Source: Streptomyces fildesensis | Lineage (GTDB): Bacteria; Actinomycetota; Actinomycetes; Streptomycetales; Streptomycetaceae | NCBI RefSeq assembly: GCF_016107395.1 | Contig: NZ_JAAIKO010000022.1 | Location: forward strand, 55,908 to 119,907 | Length of the DNA stretch: 64,000 bases | Reading direction: 5' to 3' | Part shown: one piece after another, positions 7,540 to 17,076 of the stretch | Layout of the letters: each line of letters starts with the position of its first letter | Numbering within the stretch: the first letter of the stretch is position 1 | The notes under the pieces: model-generated | Database searches by the model: none | Seen by the model: only the letters and a program-made list of their open reading frames with translations | Told to the model about the DNA's origin: nothing | Made by a program: the position numbers and the translations under genes

Positions 7540-8943
7540 TCAGCCGACCGGTGCGGATTCCTTGCTCGTGTCGCCGTCCCGGTCGGACTCCTCGGCGGTC
7601 ATCGCGCCGACCAGCCCGGTGGTGTGCAGCGCCGCCTGGAACAGCGGGTGCGCCAGCGTCCTGCGCAGGAAGCCGAGCGTGGTGTGCACACCGGGTCCGC
7701 TCACCCGGAACTCGCTGAGCGCGCGGTCCATCCTGGCCAGTGCCTGTTCGCGGTCCGGCGCCCACACGGCCGCCTTCGCCAGCAGCGAGTCGTAGTCGGG
7801 CCCGACCGGCCAGCCCGGGTAGGCGTGCGTGTCGACCCGTACGAACGGGCCGCCGGGCGGCACGAACTCGGACAGCAGCCCGGGAGTGGGCGAGAACTCG
7901 TTGTCGGGGTTCTCGGCGTTGACGCGGCACTCGACGGCCACGCCGCGCAGGGTGATGTCGCTCTGCCGGAACGACAGCGGCAGCCCGGCGGCCACCGTGA
8001 TCTGTTCGCGGACGATGTCGATTCCGGTGACCAGTTCGGTGACCGGGTGCTCCACCTGGAGACGGCAGTTGATCTCCATCAGATAGAATCGGTCGTCCGG
8101 CGTCACGACGAACTCGAACGTGCCGGCCCCGACGAAGCCCACCGCCGTGGCTCCGTGGACGGCGGCCGTCAGCATCGCCTCGCGCAGCTCCTGCGGCAGC
8201 CCGGTGGCCGGCGCCTCCTCGATGAGCTTCTGGTGCCGGCGCTGCACCGAGCAGTCGCGCTCGCCCAGGTGGACGGCGTTGCCGTGCCGGTCGCACAGCA
8301 CCTGCACCTCGATGTGGCGGGCGTCGTCGACGAACCGTTCGAGGTAGAGCCGGTCGTCGCCGAACACCGCCCGGGCGTGGGCGCGGGTCTCGTTGTAGGC
8401 GAGGCGGAGGTCGTCGGCGGACCGGACCACGGCCATGCCGCGGCCGCCACCGCCCGCGACGGCCTTGAGGATCACCGGGTAGCCGACCTGCCGGGCGAGC
8501 TCCTTCGCCTCGGCCGGCGAGGTCAGCGCGTCCATGCTGCCGGGCAGTACCGGCAGCCCGGCCTGCGCCATCAGGGAGCGGGCCGCCGCCTTGTCGCCGA
8601 GCTGCTGCATGACCTGCGGGGGCGGCCCGATGAAGACGATGTCGTGCGCTTCGCAGATCTCGGCGAAGTCGGGGTCCTCCGAGAGGAAGCCGTACCCGGG
8701 GTGGATGGCCTGCGCGCCGGTCTGCAGCGCCGCCTCGATGACGGCGGGGACGTTGAGGTAGCTGCCCTTGGCGGGCGGCGCGCCGATGTGCACGGCCTGG
8801 TCCGCGAACCGCACGACCGCGGAGTCGCGGTCCGCGGTGGAGTACACCGCGACCGTACGGATGCCCATTTCACGGCAGGTGCGGGCCACCCGCAGGGCGA
8901 TCTCCCCGCGGTTGGCGATCAGCACGGTGGAGAACACGGGCAT
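7540..8943 (-). CDS. accC: Acetyl-CoA carboxylase, biotin carboxylase subunit
   Basis: A 467-residue biotin carboxylase that uses ATP and bicarbonate to carboxylate biotin on the neighbouring BCCP. It has the N-terminal fold ANRGEIALRVARTCREMGIR, the ATP-grasp glycine loop GGGGRGMAVV (about 160-170), a conserved HLGERDCSVQRRHQKLIEE segment and the active-site region MEINCRLQVEHPVTE. The usual residue in that last motif is Asn-Xaa-Arg-Xaa-Gln-Val-Glu-His, which is present. It is last in the run accDA-accB-accC, and the start overlaps the accB stop (TGATG). A pathway-dedicated copy is likely, feeding malonyl-CoA to the polyketide synthase. Confidence 0.93.
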   Translation of the reverse strand: MPVFSTVLIANRGEIALRVARTCREMGIRTVAVYSTADRDSAVVRFADQAVHIGAPPAKGSYLNVPAVIEAALQTGAQAIHPGYGFLSEDPDFAEICEAHDIVFIGPPPQVMQQLGDKAAARSLMAQAGLPVLPGSMDALTSPAEAKELARQVGYPVILKAVAGGGGRGMAVVRSADDLRLAYNETRAHARAVFGDDRLYLERFVDDARHIEVQVLCDRHGNAVHLGERDCSVQRRHQKLIEEAPATGLPQELREAMLTAAVHGATAVGFVGAGTFEFVVTPDDRFYLMEINCRLQVEHPVTELVTGIDIVREQITVAAGLPLSFRQSDITLRGVAVECRVNAENPDNEFSPTPGLLSEFVPPGGPFVRVDTHAYPGWPVGPDYDSLLAKAAVWAPDREQALARMDRALSEFRVSGPGVHTTLGFLRRTLAHPLFQAALHTTGLVGAMTAEESDRDGDTSKESAPVG

Positions 8944-9596
8944 CACCTCGACGGCCCGGAGACGGCCGCCGGCTCACGGACCGCGACCGGGTCCGCACCC
9001 GCACCCGCTTCGGCGTCCACCGGCTCCAGCGCGATCAGTTGCTGGTCGAACTCAACCGGCTGCCCGTTCGGCGCGAGCACCTCGGTCACCCGGCCCCCGA
9101 CCTCCGCCGTGATGGTGCTCATCAGCTTCATGGCCTCCAGAACACCTACCGGCTGACCCGGTGCGACCACATCGCCGACGCACACGTACGGCGGCGCGTC
9201 CGGGGAGCTCGCGTGGTAGAACGTGCCGACCATGGGCGCCCGGACGTAGTCCAGCGCCTCGCCGTCCCCGGCGGGCGCGGCGTCGGATTCCGGGGCGGCG
9301 ACCGGAGCGCCGGCGGCCGGCGCGGGACGGCTCAGGGCCGCCGGGTCCGGCCACTCGACCTCGACGGTGATCTGGCCGTCCTGCATCCGGATGCGGGACG
9401 GCGGATGGGCGGTGGTCCCGCTCAGCCGCACGACACTGCGGCACACGGCGTCGAGCACCGCTCCGGCCGGCATCGCGGCGTCCGGCATCACGGCGTCGCG
9501 CGTCACCGCGTCCGGTACCGGCGGTGCGCCCGGCACCTGGCCGTCCGCCGGCGGGTTTCCGTCACTGCTGTTCCGCTGCTCGTGGTCCGGCTTCAC
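8943..9596 (-). CDS. accB: Acetyl-CoA carboxylase biotin carboxyl carrier protein
   Basis: A 217-residue BCCP. The first 120 residues are low-complexity Ala/Pro/Asp-rich. The C-terminal lipoyl-like domain (about 125-205) starts RAPMVGTFYHASSPDAPPYV and carries the biotinylation site EAMKLM, where the usual Met after the Lys is Leu. GTG start at 9596 with AGAGGTG upstream. Coupled to accC by overlapping stop and start. A terminator-like hairpin separates it from accDA. Confidence 0.92.
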   Translation of the reverse strand: MKPDHEQRNSSDGNPPADGQVPGAPPVPDAVTRDAVMPDAAMPAGAVLDAVCRSVVRLSGTTAHPPSRIRMQDGQITVEVEWPDPAALSRPAPAAGAPVAAPESDAAPAGDGEALDYVRAPMVGTFYHASSPDAPPYVCVGDVVAPGQPVGVLEAMKLMSTITAEVGGRVTEVLAPNGQPVEFDQQLIALEPVDAEAGAGADPVAVREPAAVSGPSR

Positions 9597-9647
9597 AGCG
9601 CACCTCTTTCCACGCTCAGGTTGTGTGCGGTCCCGAAGCGCTGGAAT

Positions 9648-9673
9648 CGGCTGCTGCGGTCGCGCAGCAGCCG
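9648..9673. terminator. Hairpin between accDA and accB
   Basis: CGGCTGCTGCG-GTCG-CGCAGCAGCCG is a perfect 11-bp stem with a 4-base loop in the 86-base gap after accDA. Within an apparent same-strand operon it may attenuate transcription or act as an RNA processing/stability element rather than a full stop. Confidence 0.6.
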
Positions 9674-9682
9674 CTCCGGCTC

Positions 9683-11320
<1,638 letters not shown>

Positions 11321-11379
11321 GGGAGGTGGTGTCCTTCCAGCCTGCCGTGCAGGGCTCGAACGTGCGGGCATCGCAAGTT

Positions 11380-11407
11380 GCCTGGGGCCGGAGATCCGGC
11401 CCCAGGC
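11380..11407. terminator. Hairpin between last whiE-like cyclase and accDA
   Basis: GCCTGGGGCCGG-AGAT-CCGGCCCCAGGC, a perfect 12-bp GC stem with a 4-base loop, sits directly after the cyclase stop and before accDA. It could end the core pigment transcript or attenuate read-through into the carboxylase genes. Confidence 0.7.
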
Positions 11408-11416
11408 TGCTCCGAA

Positions 11417-11749
11417 CTAGTCGGCGTCGCTGCGCTCCCAGCGGTAGAACTCGCGGGCCATCGCGTCCTTGGGCTCGCGCCAGGTGGCCGGGTCGTACGC
11501 CTGGACGTGCGCGGCGAGCCGGTCGCTGACGTCCCGGAACTCCGGATGGCCCTTGAACCGGGCCACTTCGGGGCCGGGCGGCCGGTCCGCCTCGATCAGG
11601 TGCAGGTACAGGTCGCCGAACTGGAACAGACTGCGCCCGGTCACACCGATGAGGCGCGGCAGTTCCCCGCGGTCGGAGGCGGCGAAGGCCTCGGCGATGT
11701 CGGGGGCGGCGTCGGTCCGCATACGGGCGACGATGAGCGAACGGTGCAT
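11417..11749 (-). CDS. TcmI-type polyketide cyclase (WhiE-ORFVII equivalent)
   Basis: A 110-residue ferredoxin-like cyclase of the TcmI family, starting MHRSLIVARM and containing the characteristic FQFGDLYLHLIEAD and HPEFRDVSDRL segments. It is expected to close the later rings of an aromatic polyketide. Its position after the SRPBCC aromatase copies the order in the Streptomyces coelicolor whiE locus. A 34-base gap separates it from the aromatase. Confidence 0.9.
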   Translation of the reverse strand: MHRSLIVARMRTDAAPDIAEAFAASDRGELPRLIGVTGRSLFQFGDLYLHLIEADRPPGPEVARFKGHPEFRDVSDRLAAHVQAYDPATWREPKDAMAREFYRWERSDAD

Positions 11750-11783
11750 CGGGGTGGTCCCTTCGGGGTCGGAGCGGGGTCGG

Positions 11784-12239
11784 TCAGACGACCCGGGCGT
11801 GCTGCTCGACCTGCTCGCGGATGCGTTCCATCTGGATCAGCGAGTTGCGGTTGATGTGGTCGGTCATGCCCGCGTCGTCGACCGGCGCGGTGGGCTTCAT
11901 CGCGAAGTCCTGCAGCCAGCGCATGGACGTGCCGTCCGGCACCTCCCGGTACTCCCAGCGGATGTTCATGTGCTCGAAGGGACCGGTCTCCACGCGGCGG
12001 GCCTTTACGGTGAACGTCTTCGGGTCGGCCTCCCGCTCCGAGACCCAGCTCCAGACCGTGCCGTTCTCGTCGGGGTGCATCGTCAGCCGGAAGGTGACGG
12101 TGTCGCCCTGGCGCTCGAGCACGTCGACGGACGCGTACTCGCTGAACAGCGTCGGCCAGCGTTCGAGGTCGTTGGTGAGCTCCCAGGTGAGGTCCAGGGG
12201 CGCGTTGATGACGATCTCGTTGTCGGTGTGTCCGGTCAT
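11784..12239 (-). CDS. SRPBCC polyketide aromatase/cyclase (WhiE-ORFVI equivalent)
   Basis: A single-domain START/SRPBCC fold protein of 151 residues (NEIVINAPLDLTWELTNDLE near the N-terminus, then FSEYASVDVLERQGDTV and MRWLQDFAMKP). It acts on the nascent polyketide to form the first aromatic ring. Its start follows the ACP stop by one base (TGACATG), so translation is coupled. Single-domain enzymes of this type work on non-reduced polyketide chains, consistent with the absence of a ketoreductase in the locus. Confidence 0.92.
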   Translation of the reverse strand: MTGHTDNEIVINAPLDLTWELTNDLERWPTLFSEYASVDVLERQGDTVTFRLTMHPDENGTVWSWVSEREADPKTFTVKARRVETGPFEHMNIRWEYREVPDGTSMRWLQDFAMKPTAPVDDAGMTDHINRNSLIQMERIREQVEQHARVV

Positions 12240-12240
12240 G

Positions 12241-12498
12241 TCAGGCTCCGAGGGTGAGTTGGGCGTTGACGCTCTGCAGGAAGGAGTGCGGGGTCTTGCA
12301 CGAGTCCGCTTCGTCGCCGATCTGCCGGCCGTAGCGGTTCTCCAGCTCGGAGACGATGCCGAGCAGGCCGAGGGAGTCGAGGTTGAACTCCTCGAACGTC
12401 GCCTCGGGCCTCTTCTCCATCTCGCCCGGGTCGACGGACAGGCCGGCGCGGCCCTTCATCAGGGACGCGAGCTCATCGAACGTGACAGGTCCGTTCAT
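12241..12498 (-). CDS. Acyl carrier protein (WhiE-ORFV equivalent)
   Basis: An 85-residue type II PKS ACP, too short to stand out among the long overlapping frames here. The phosphopantetheine attachment Ser lies in FNLDSLGLLGI (Ser42). The start ATG at 12498 has AAGGAGAAACC upstream. With the ketosynthase and chain-length factor it forms the minimal PKS. Confidence 0.93.
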   Translation of the reverse strand: MNGPVTFDELASLMKGRAGLSVDPGEMEKRPEATFEEFNLDSLGLLGIVSELENRYGRQIGDEADSCKTPHSFLQSVNAQLTLGA

Positions 12499-12587
12499 CA
12501 CTGGTTTCTCCTTGGCTCGGGGGAACAGCTCCGGGGAACAGCGGTCGGGGGACGCGGGAACGGCGCCCGGTGGGCGCGCCGTTCCCG

Positions 12588-13850
12588 TCAGCGCCGGTCG
12601 TCGGGAACGCGGCGCAGCACCAGGGCCGAGTTGCAGCCCATCAGACCGCGGCTCAGGACGAGGGCCGTGCGCAGTTCGGTGGCGCGGGCCTCGCCGGTGA
12701 CGAGGTCGAGGTCGTGGCGGACCTCGGTGATGTTGGGGGTGGGGGGCACCACGCCGTGTTCCAGGGCGAGTACCGCGGTGGCGACGTCCAGTGCCGAGGC
12801 CGCGGAGTACGCCCGGCCGAAGCCGGTCTTCGGCGCGGTGACGGGGACGTTCGCGGCGTGCGGGCCGAGGGCGTCGGCGATCGCCAGTGCCTCGGCCTGG
12901 TCGGCCGCGGGTACGCCGAGGGCGTCGGCGAAGACCACGTCGATGTCCTCGGCGGAGCAGCCCGCCTCGTCCAGCGCGCCCTGGATCGCCCGCGCCAGAC
13001 CCGGCCGGGAGTGCTCCCAGCCCGCGGTGCCGGTGAACGTGGCGGCATGTCCCGCGACCACGGCCCGGACCGGGGCGCCGCGGCGGCGCGCCGCGGACTC
13101 CTCCTCGACCACGAACATCGCGCCGCCTTCGGCGGGCGAGAATCCGCAGGCGTCGTCGGTGAACGGCAGATAGGCCCGGTGCGGGTCCGTGGCGAGACTG
13201 AGCTCGGGGTAGCCGAGCTGGCAGACGACCGAGTAGGGGGCCAGCGGCGCCTCGGTGGCGCCGACGACGACCGCGTCGGTGCCCCGCCGGATCGTGCGGC
13301 AGGCGTGTCCGAACGCGTCGAGGCCACCGGCCTCGTCGTTGGCGAGCACTCCGCAGGGGCCCTGGAAGCCGCCCCGGATGGAGATCTGGCCGGTGCTCGC
13401 GGCGTAGAACCAGGCGATGGACTGGTACGGCCCGACGAAGTGCGGGCCCTGGCCCCACAACTGCTGCAGTTCGCCCTGACCGAACTCGCCGCCGCCGGAG
13501 CCGGCCGCGGTCACCACGCCGATGGCGAAGGGCGACTGCGGGTCGTGCTCCAGCTGGGCGTCGCCGAGGGCGAGATCGGCCGCTGCCATCGCGAAGTGCG
13601 TGAAGCGATCGGTCTGGACCAGATAGCGGCCTTCGACCAGGAGGGCCGGGTCGAACCCGGCGACCTCTCCGGCGACCCGCAGCGGCAGCTCGGTGCAGCC
13701 CTCGCGGGTGACCGGGCCGAGCACGGACACGCCCTGCTGGACGGCCTTCCAGAAGGCGTCGGTCCCGACGCCGTTCGGCGCGATGACGCCGAGGCCGGTC
13801 ACCACGGTCTGCCGGCCGGTGGTGCTCCGATCCGGTGACGTTCGCTTCAT
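12588..13850 (-). CDS. Chain-length factor, KS-beta (WhiE-ORFIV equivalent)
   Basis: A 420-residue thiolase-fold partner of the ketosynthase. Where the KS has its active-site Cys (TGCTSGLDA), this protein reads NDEAGGLDAFG, so Glu replaces Cys; most chain-length factors carry Gln here. The two catalytic His motifs of the KS are also absent (VFADALGVPAADQAEA, KTGFGRAYSAAS). It sets polyketide chain length and helps start the chain. The start ATG overlaps the KS stop by four bases (ATGA). Confidence 0.94.
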   Translation of the reverse strand: MKRTSPDRSTTGRQTVVTGLGVIAPNGVGTDAFWKAVQQGVSVLGPVTREGCTELPLRVAGEVAGFDPALLVEGRYLVQTDRFTHFAMAAADLALGDAQLEHDPQSPFAIGVVTAAGSGGGEFGQGELQQLWGQGPHFVGPYQSIAWFYAASTGQISIRGGFQGPCGVLANDEAGGLDAFGHACRTIRRGTDAVVVGATEAPLAPYSVVCQLGYPELSLATDPHRAYLPFTDDACGFSPAEGGAMFVVEEESAARRRGAPVRAVVAGHAATFTGTAGWEHSRPGLARAIQGALDEAGCSAEDIDVVFADALGVPAADQAEALAIADALGPHAANVPVTAPKTGFGRAYSAASALDVATAVLALEHGVVPPTPNITEVRHDLDLVTGEARATELRTALVLSRGLMGCNSALVLRRVPDDRR

Positions 13851-15115
13851 GACGGGCTCCTCTCCGCGTGCCCGAGCACCACGGCGGACTGGAAGCCGCC
13901 GAAGCCGCTGCCGACCGACAGCACGGACCGCAGCGGGGCGGTGCGCGCGGTCCTCGGCACGTAGTCGAGATCGCAGTCGGGGTCGGGGGTGTCGTAGTTC
14001 GCGGTCGGCGGCACCACGCCGTGGGTCAGCGCCAGGGCGCAGGCGGCGAGTTCGATCGCCCCGATGGCGCCGAGCGAGTGCCCGACCATCGACTTGATCG
14101 AGCTCATCGGTACGGTGTGCGCGTGCGCGCCCAGGGAGCGCTTCACGGCCGCCGTCTCGTGCCGGTCGTTCTGCACGGTGCCGGAGCCGTGCGCGTTCAC
14201 GTAGTCGATCTCGGTCCGGTCGATACGGGCCTGGTCCAGCGCCTGGTCGATGGCGTGGGACATCTCCAGGCCCTCGGTGGTGAGACCGGTCATGTGGTAC
14301 GCGTTGCCGAACGTGGCGAAGCCGCGCAGCTCGCAGTAGATCCGGGCGCCGCGCTTCTGCGCGTGCTCCCATTCCTCCAGGAGCAGCACGGCGGCGCCCT
14401 CGCCCAGGACGAACCCGTCGCGTTCGGCGTCGAAGGGACGGGAGGCGTGGGCGGGGTCGTCGTTGCGTGTGGAGGTCGCCTTGATCGCGTCGAAGCAGGC
14501 CACCGTGATCGGGGAGATCGGTGAGTCCGCGGCTCCGGCGACGATCACGTCGGCCTTGCCGTCCTGGATGGCGTGGAAGGCGTGGCCCACCGCGTCCAGC
14601 CCTGACGTGCAGCCCGTCGAGATCGTCTGGACCGGGCCCTTGGCGCCGAGGTCCTCGGCCACTTCGGAGGCGAGCGCGCTGGGCGAGAAGGCCCGGTGCA
14701 GATGCGGTCCGGCACCTTCCGGCCGTACGTCCCAGCGCCCACCCGAGTCGCTGACCTTCACGTAGTCGTGTTCGAGCCGGGTGGTACCGCCGACGGCCGA
14801 CCCGAGGGAGGCCCCGACCCGCCAGGGGTCCTGGGCCTCCATGTCGAGCCCCGAGTCCCGGACCGCTTCGCGGGCGGCGACCAGCGCGAACTGGACGTAC
14901 CGGTCGGCGCGCTTCTCGAGGTCCGGGCCGAGACCGCAGGCGGCGGCATCGAAGTCGACCTCCGCGGCGATCCTGGAGCGGAAGCCCTCGGGGTCGAACA
15001 GCGTGATGCCCCGGGTCGCGGTACGCCCGGCGGTGAGCAGGTCCCAGAAGGCAGGAACCCCCACGCCGCCGGGGGCGACCACGCCCAGTCCGGTGACCGC
15101 CACCCGCCGGGTCAC
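13847..15115 (-). CDS. Ketosynthase, KS-alpha (WhiE-ORFIII equivalent)
   Basis: A 422-residue type II polyketide ketosynthase that condenses malonyl-ACP units. The catalytic triad is visible: Cys in STGCTSGLDA (about residue 170), His in VNAHGSGTVQND, and the Lys/His pair in SSIKSMVGHSLGAIG. The GTG start overlaps the cupin stop (GTGA), and GAGGAC inside the cupin gene serves as SD. KS, CLF and ACP are consecutive, as in all minimal type II PKS sets. Confidence 0.95.
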   Translation of the reverse strand: MTRRVAVTGLGVVAPGGVGVPAFWDLLTAGRTATRGITLFDPEGFRSRIAAEVDFDAAACGLGPDLEKRADRYVQFALVAAREAVRDSGLDMEAQDPWRVGASLGSAVGGTTRLEHDYVKVSDSGGRWDVRPEGAGPHLHRAFSPSALASEVAEDLGAKGPVQTISTGCTSGLDAVGHAFHAIQDGKADVIVAGAADSPISPITVACFDAIKATSTRNDDPAHASRPFDAERDGFVLGEGAAVLLLEEWEHAQKRGARIYCELRGFATFGNAYHMTGLTTEGLEMSHAIDQALDQARIDRTEIDYVNAHGSGTVQNDRHETAAVKRSLGAHAHTVPMSSIKSMVGHSLGAIGAIELAACALALTHGVVPPTANYDTPDPDCDLDYVPRTARTAPLRSVLSVGSGFGGFQSAVVLGHAERSPS

Positions 15116-15552
15116 GTCCTCGCCCCCGCGGGGTCGGGGGGAGCCATCGTTCCGGCTTGGACGTGCTCGGTCTCCTCGGTGTCCACATGGCCCAGTTCCG
15201 GCCGGGGCGCGAGCGGCCCCAGATGGAAGACCATCCGGGCCTCTTCGGTGCCCACGTTGCGGAAGCGGTGCCGGACGTCGAGGGGAACCAGCAGCCCCTG
15301 GTCCGGGCGGAGCGAGTGGCTGACGCCGTCCAGGTCCACTTCGAGCGCGCCCGAGACGACGTAGACGAACTCCTCGGAATACGGGTGGTAGTGCTCCGCG
15401 ATCTGCTCACCGGGCTGGATGATCGCCAGCCCCATGAAGCCGCTCGTGGAGCCCACGGACGTCGGGGTGAGGACGGCGCGGATGTCTCCGCCACGCCGGG
15501 TGTTGGGGCTGGTGTCGTCGAGGTGGACGATACGTGCCTGCTGAGGTGTCAT
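15112..15552 (-). CDS. Cupin-domain protein (WhiE-ORFII equivalent)
   Basis: A 146-residue single-domain cupin with GEQIAEHYHPYSEEFVYVVSG, containing the metal-binding His pair and Glu, followed by the second cupin box around PLDVRHRFRNVG. Homologues sit at this position in spore-pigment loci, where they are thought to assist cyclisation or oxidation; the precise reaction is not settled. AAGGAG precedes the ATG. Stop overlaps the KS start. Confidence 0.88.
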   Translation of the reverse strand: MTPQQARIVHLDDTSPNTRRGGDIRAVLTPTSVGSTSGFMGLAIIQPGEQIAEHYHPYSEEFVYVVSGALEVDLDGVSHSLRPDQGLLVPLDVRHRFRNVGTEEARMVFHLGPLAPRPELGHVDTEETEHVQAGTMAPPDPAGART

Positions 15553-15605
15553 GGCCGCTCCTTGGTCGGTGCCGTCCGGTTGCGGAGCCGGACGCGCTGG
15601 GGGTT

Positions 15606-16775
15606 TCAGGCGGCCTGCGCCCGGCGGTCGGTGATGAGGTCCATCGCCGCGACTCCGTACGAGAGTTCACCGGCGGCGGACGGGTCGTGGTGCTTGCCGA
15701 GGTCGAGCAGCCGGTTCAGCTCCTCGGGCACGACATCGGCGAGCTCGCCGGCCGGCGAGCGCCGCTGCGGGTCCGCCAGGTCGACGACACGGACGAGGAC
15801 GTCGTCACGGTGGAAGACCGTGCTGCCCACGAGCCGCTGCCCGGGGTCCGCGGCGGCGGCCGCGTCCAGCTCGGCGAGCAGGCGGGCCGCCTCCTCGCCG
15901 CGGCCGGGCTTGACCGGGTAGAAGTACGCCCGGCGGGTGACGCCGTCGTCCGGGGCGGTCGCGGAGCCGGTGACGTGCTCGACGGCGGGGAGCGCCGCGC
16001 GGGCGAAGAAGGCGCGGGCGGACGACCCGTCGGTGAGGTCCCGGGCCTCCTCCAGGTACGGGTTGATCGCTTCCTCGACGGCCCTGACCTCGGGCTGGGC
16101 GGCGACGTGCCGCAGCGCGTTGCCCAGGTCACCCGTCACCTCGACGGCCCGCACGACGCGGTTGCCGTGCATGAAGAGCGACGTGCGGCGCAGCTGCGTG
16201 GTGTCGTCGACGCGGGCCTGCGGCGAGCGGTAGCCGGCCAGGATCTTGGCCACGGCCGGTTCGCTGCCGGGCTTGACGGTGAAGGTGATCGCGTGGCGCA
16301 CGACGCCGCCGGAGCACAGCGGCGGTGCCGGCAGCGGGTCGGTACCGGCGGCGCGCTTGGCGGCGGCCTTCCCCTTGGCGGGGCCCGGCCGGGCCGCACG
16401 CCGCTCCGGGCGGGCCGGGGGGTCCAGCGGGTCGGGGGTCTCCCGGGCGATCACGAAGCGCAGGGACGTGGTGTCCCGGACGCAGCCGTGCAGCGGTTCG
16501 ACCATCTTGCGGTGGGCCGCGCTCTCCACCCAGGCCAGGAAGGGCTCGCTGCCCTCCCATTCGCTGGTGATGAGCCATTGGGACGAATTTCCGAGCGACT
16601 GGCAGAGCTGGTCGCTGACGTGGCCCGGTACTCCGGCCACCTGGTGCCTGATCTCCTCGTACGCCTCCAGGAAGCGCTCCTGTCGGCCGTCGAGGACGTC
16701 CAGCAGGAGCACGACGCGCAGTCGCGTCGTCTCCAGGGTGGGGTCCGCTATGCGCCGGTCGTCCAGAGTCGTCAC
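15606..16775 (-). CDS. SchA/CurD-like protein with N-terminal ABM-like domain (WhiE-ORFI equivalent)
   Basis: A 389-residue protein of the SchA/CurD family found in spore-pigment clusters. The first 110 residues (RVVLLLDVLDGRQERFLEAY ... WLITSEWEGSEPFLAWVES) look like an antibiotic-biosynthesis-monooxygenase fold. After a Pro/Arg-rich linker the C-terminal half (about 175-385) carries the SchA/CurD repeat-like segments. First gene of the leftward pigment operon. GTG at 16775 with AGAGAGGAA upstream is preferred to a GTG/ATG 84 bases earlier. Its function is unproven; a role in oxidising or shaping the polyketide is inferred. Confidence 0.82.
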   Translation of the reverse strand: MTTLDDRRIADPTLETTRLRVVLLLDVLDGRQERFLEAYEEIRHQVAGVPGHVSDQLCQSLGNSSQWLITSEWEGSEPFLAWVESAAHRKMVEPLHGCVRDTTSLRFVIARETPDPLDPPARPERRAARPGPAKGKAAAKRAAGTDPLPAPPLCSGGVVRHAITFTVKPGSEPAVAKILAGYRSPQARVDDTTQLRRTSLFMHGNRVVRAVEVTGDLGNALRHVAAQPEVRAVEEAINPYLEEARDLTDGSSARAFFARAALPAVEHVTGSATAPDDGVTRRAYFYPVKPGRGEEAARLLAELDAAAAADPGQRLVGSTVFHRDDVLVRVVDLADPQRRSPAGELADVVPEELNRLLDLGKHHDPSAAGELSYGVAAMDLITDRRAQAA

Positions 16776-17076
16776 CGTGATCGTTCCTCTCTGTCGGGGG
16801 ACGGGCGTACCGCCCGCCACGGAATGCGGCTTCGATGACGGGTCGGGAAACTCCGACACCCCTGCCGACTGCCGCAGGCCTTGCCCTCTGCATATGCACC
16901 AGGCGTGCTCGGCTACGGCCGATGCTCACATAACGGCATGAATCGCGCACGGTACGTGAGGCGGGCGAGTGACTTCCCGGTCAACAGGCTTGCGACAGGG
17001 AAAGGAGGAACGCAGCCGAACGGCCGTCACGAATCCGTGGCGGACCCGCTCCCGCACAACCCTCTCTGGAGACCTC
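16776..17076. promoter_or_regulatory. Divergent promoter region of the pigment locus
   Basis: The 301-base gap between the divergent SchA/CurD and hydroxylase genes must hold both start signals. I see no clear consensus -35/-10 pair on either strand, consistent with sporulation-specific control. GACAC, the core bound by the sporulation regulator WhiA, occurs at about 16855-16859. No operator palindrome stands out. Confidence 0.5.

Noticed and set aside
12588..15494. A 968-codon frame around the chain-length factor
   Set aside because: Everything before the ATG at 13850 overlaps the ketosynthase out of frame; a KS-CLF fusion is not encoded.
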